NCBI GenBank assembly: GCA_030626025.1
Contig: DAOUPT010000004.1
Location: forward strand, 1 to 64,000
Direction: 5' to 3'
Length of the DNA: 64,000 nucleotides
Source of the DNA: Anderseniella sp.
Lineage (GTDB): Bacteria; Pseudomonadota; Alphaproteobacteria; Rhizobiales; Aestuariivirgaceae
A program made the position numbers and the translations under genes. Position 1 is the stretch's first letter. Each line of letters starts with the position of its first letter. This document shows positions 63,944 through 64,000 of the stretch, in pieces. The notes beneath the pieces are model-generated. The model was not told the origin of the DNA. It searched no databases and was given only the letters and a program-made list of their open reading frames with translations.

Positions 63944-64000
63944 TCTAGTCTCCCTGTCTGCCTGTTAATTCAGAAGACTTTTCTGTTTGGCAGAAAACAG

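Overview
The window reads as the chromosome of an alphaproteobacterium, most likely a marine member of the Hyphomicrobiales (Rhizobiales) or a close relative. Several features support this: a gcrA cell-cycle regulator, a hisS-hisZ-hisG cluster with short HisG, a tRNA-His that lacks the encoded G-1 and carries U72/A73, a CIRCE-controlled groESL, the gene orders argD-argF-hslO and rpmH-rnpA-yidC-engB, and a HAD(TIGR01459)-MaoC-ribF block. TRAP and oligopeptide ABC transporters, heterotetrameric sarcosine oxidase and a DddP-like protein point to a marine or osmolyte-using lifestyle. Genus-level placement is not possible from the sequence alone.

Layout. 1-5 kb: tRNA-His, a PAS/histidine kinase split at an A10 run, and prfC. 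5-10 kb: a VOC protein, an AbrB-family membrane protein, and a GtrA/GtrB-type glycosyl-transfer module with a methyltransferase and a GT87 protein. 10-11 kb: a GST gene divergent from a marR gene, sharing a large palindromic operator. 11-18 kb: glutaryl-CoA dehydrogenase and soxBDAG. 18-22 kb: an unusual minus-strand operon (TPP enzyme, aminotransferase, desaturase) divergent from a PhnZ/TmpB-like HD-domain oxygenase. 22-29 kb: a Dpp/Opp-type ABC transporter operon ending in UspA and DUF1194 genes, then a LysR gene. 30-37 kb: a GbdR/GlxA-type regulator divergent from an operon of dimethylglycine-dehydrogenase-like, MttB-like and DddP-like genes. 37-39 kb: groES-groEL. 39-43 kb: hisG, hisZ, hisS. 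43-49 kb: a PiT phosphate transporter, gcrA, argD-argF-hslO. 49-53 kb: a histidine kinase, a disulfide oxidoreductase and a TVP38 protein. 53-60 kb: rpmH, rnpA, yidC, engB, a small secreted protein, a degenerate EAL protein, a HAD hydrolase, a MaoC protein and ribF. 60-64 kb: a TRAP transporter operon with an appended BASS-like transporter.

How the genes fit together. The strongest functional theme is methylated-amine/onium catabolism. An MttB-family methyltransferase (glycine betaine type, no pyrrolysine) could feed the FAD-GcvT dimethylglycine dehydrogenase, and soxBDAG would finish sarcosine to glycine; both oxidative steps deliver C1 units to tetrahydrofolate. A GATase/AraC regulator of the GbdR type sits divergently beside the operon. 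The same operon ends in a DddP-like M24 protein that keeps all six metal-ligand positions of DMSP lyase DddP. The PhnZ/TmpB-like oxygenase may connect to organophosphonates, but its substrate cannot be assigned.

Regulation and structure visible in the DNA: a 46-bp palindrome between GST and marR, CIRCE plus promoter at groES, an intrinsic terminator between groES and groEL, a terminator/leader-peptide arrangement upstream of argD, a hairpin that encloses the ribosome-binding site of the phosphate transporter, and several small intergenic palindromic repeats. One repeat family keeps conserved flanks around a variable but self-complementary stem.
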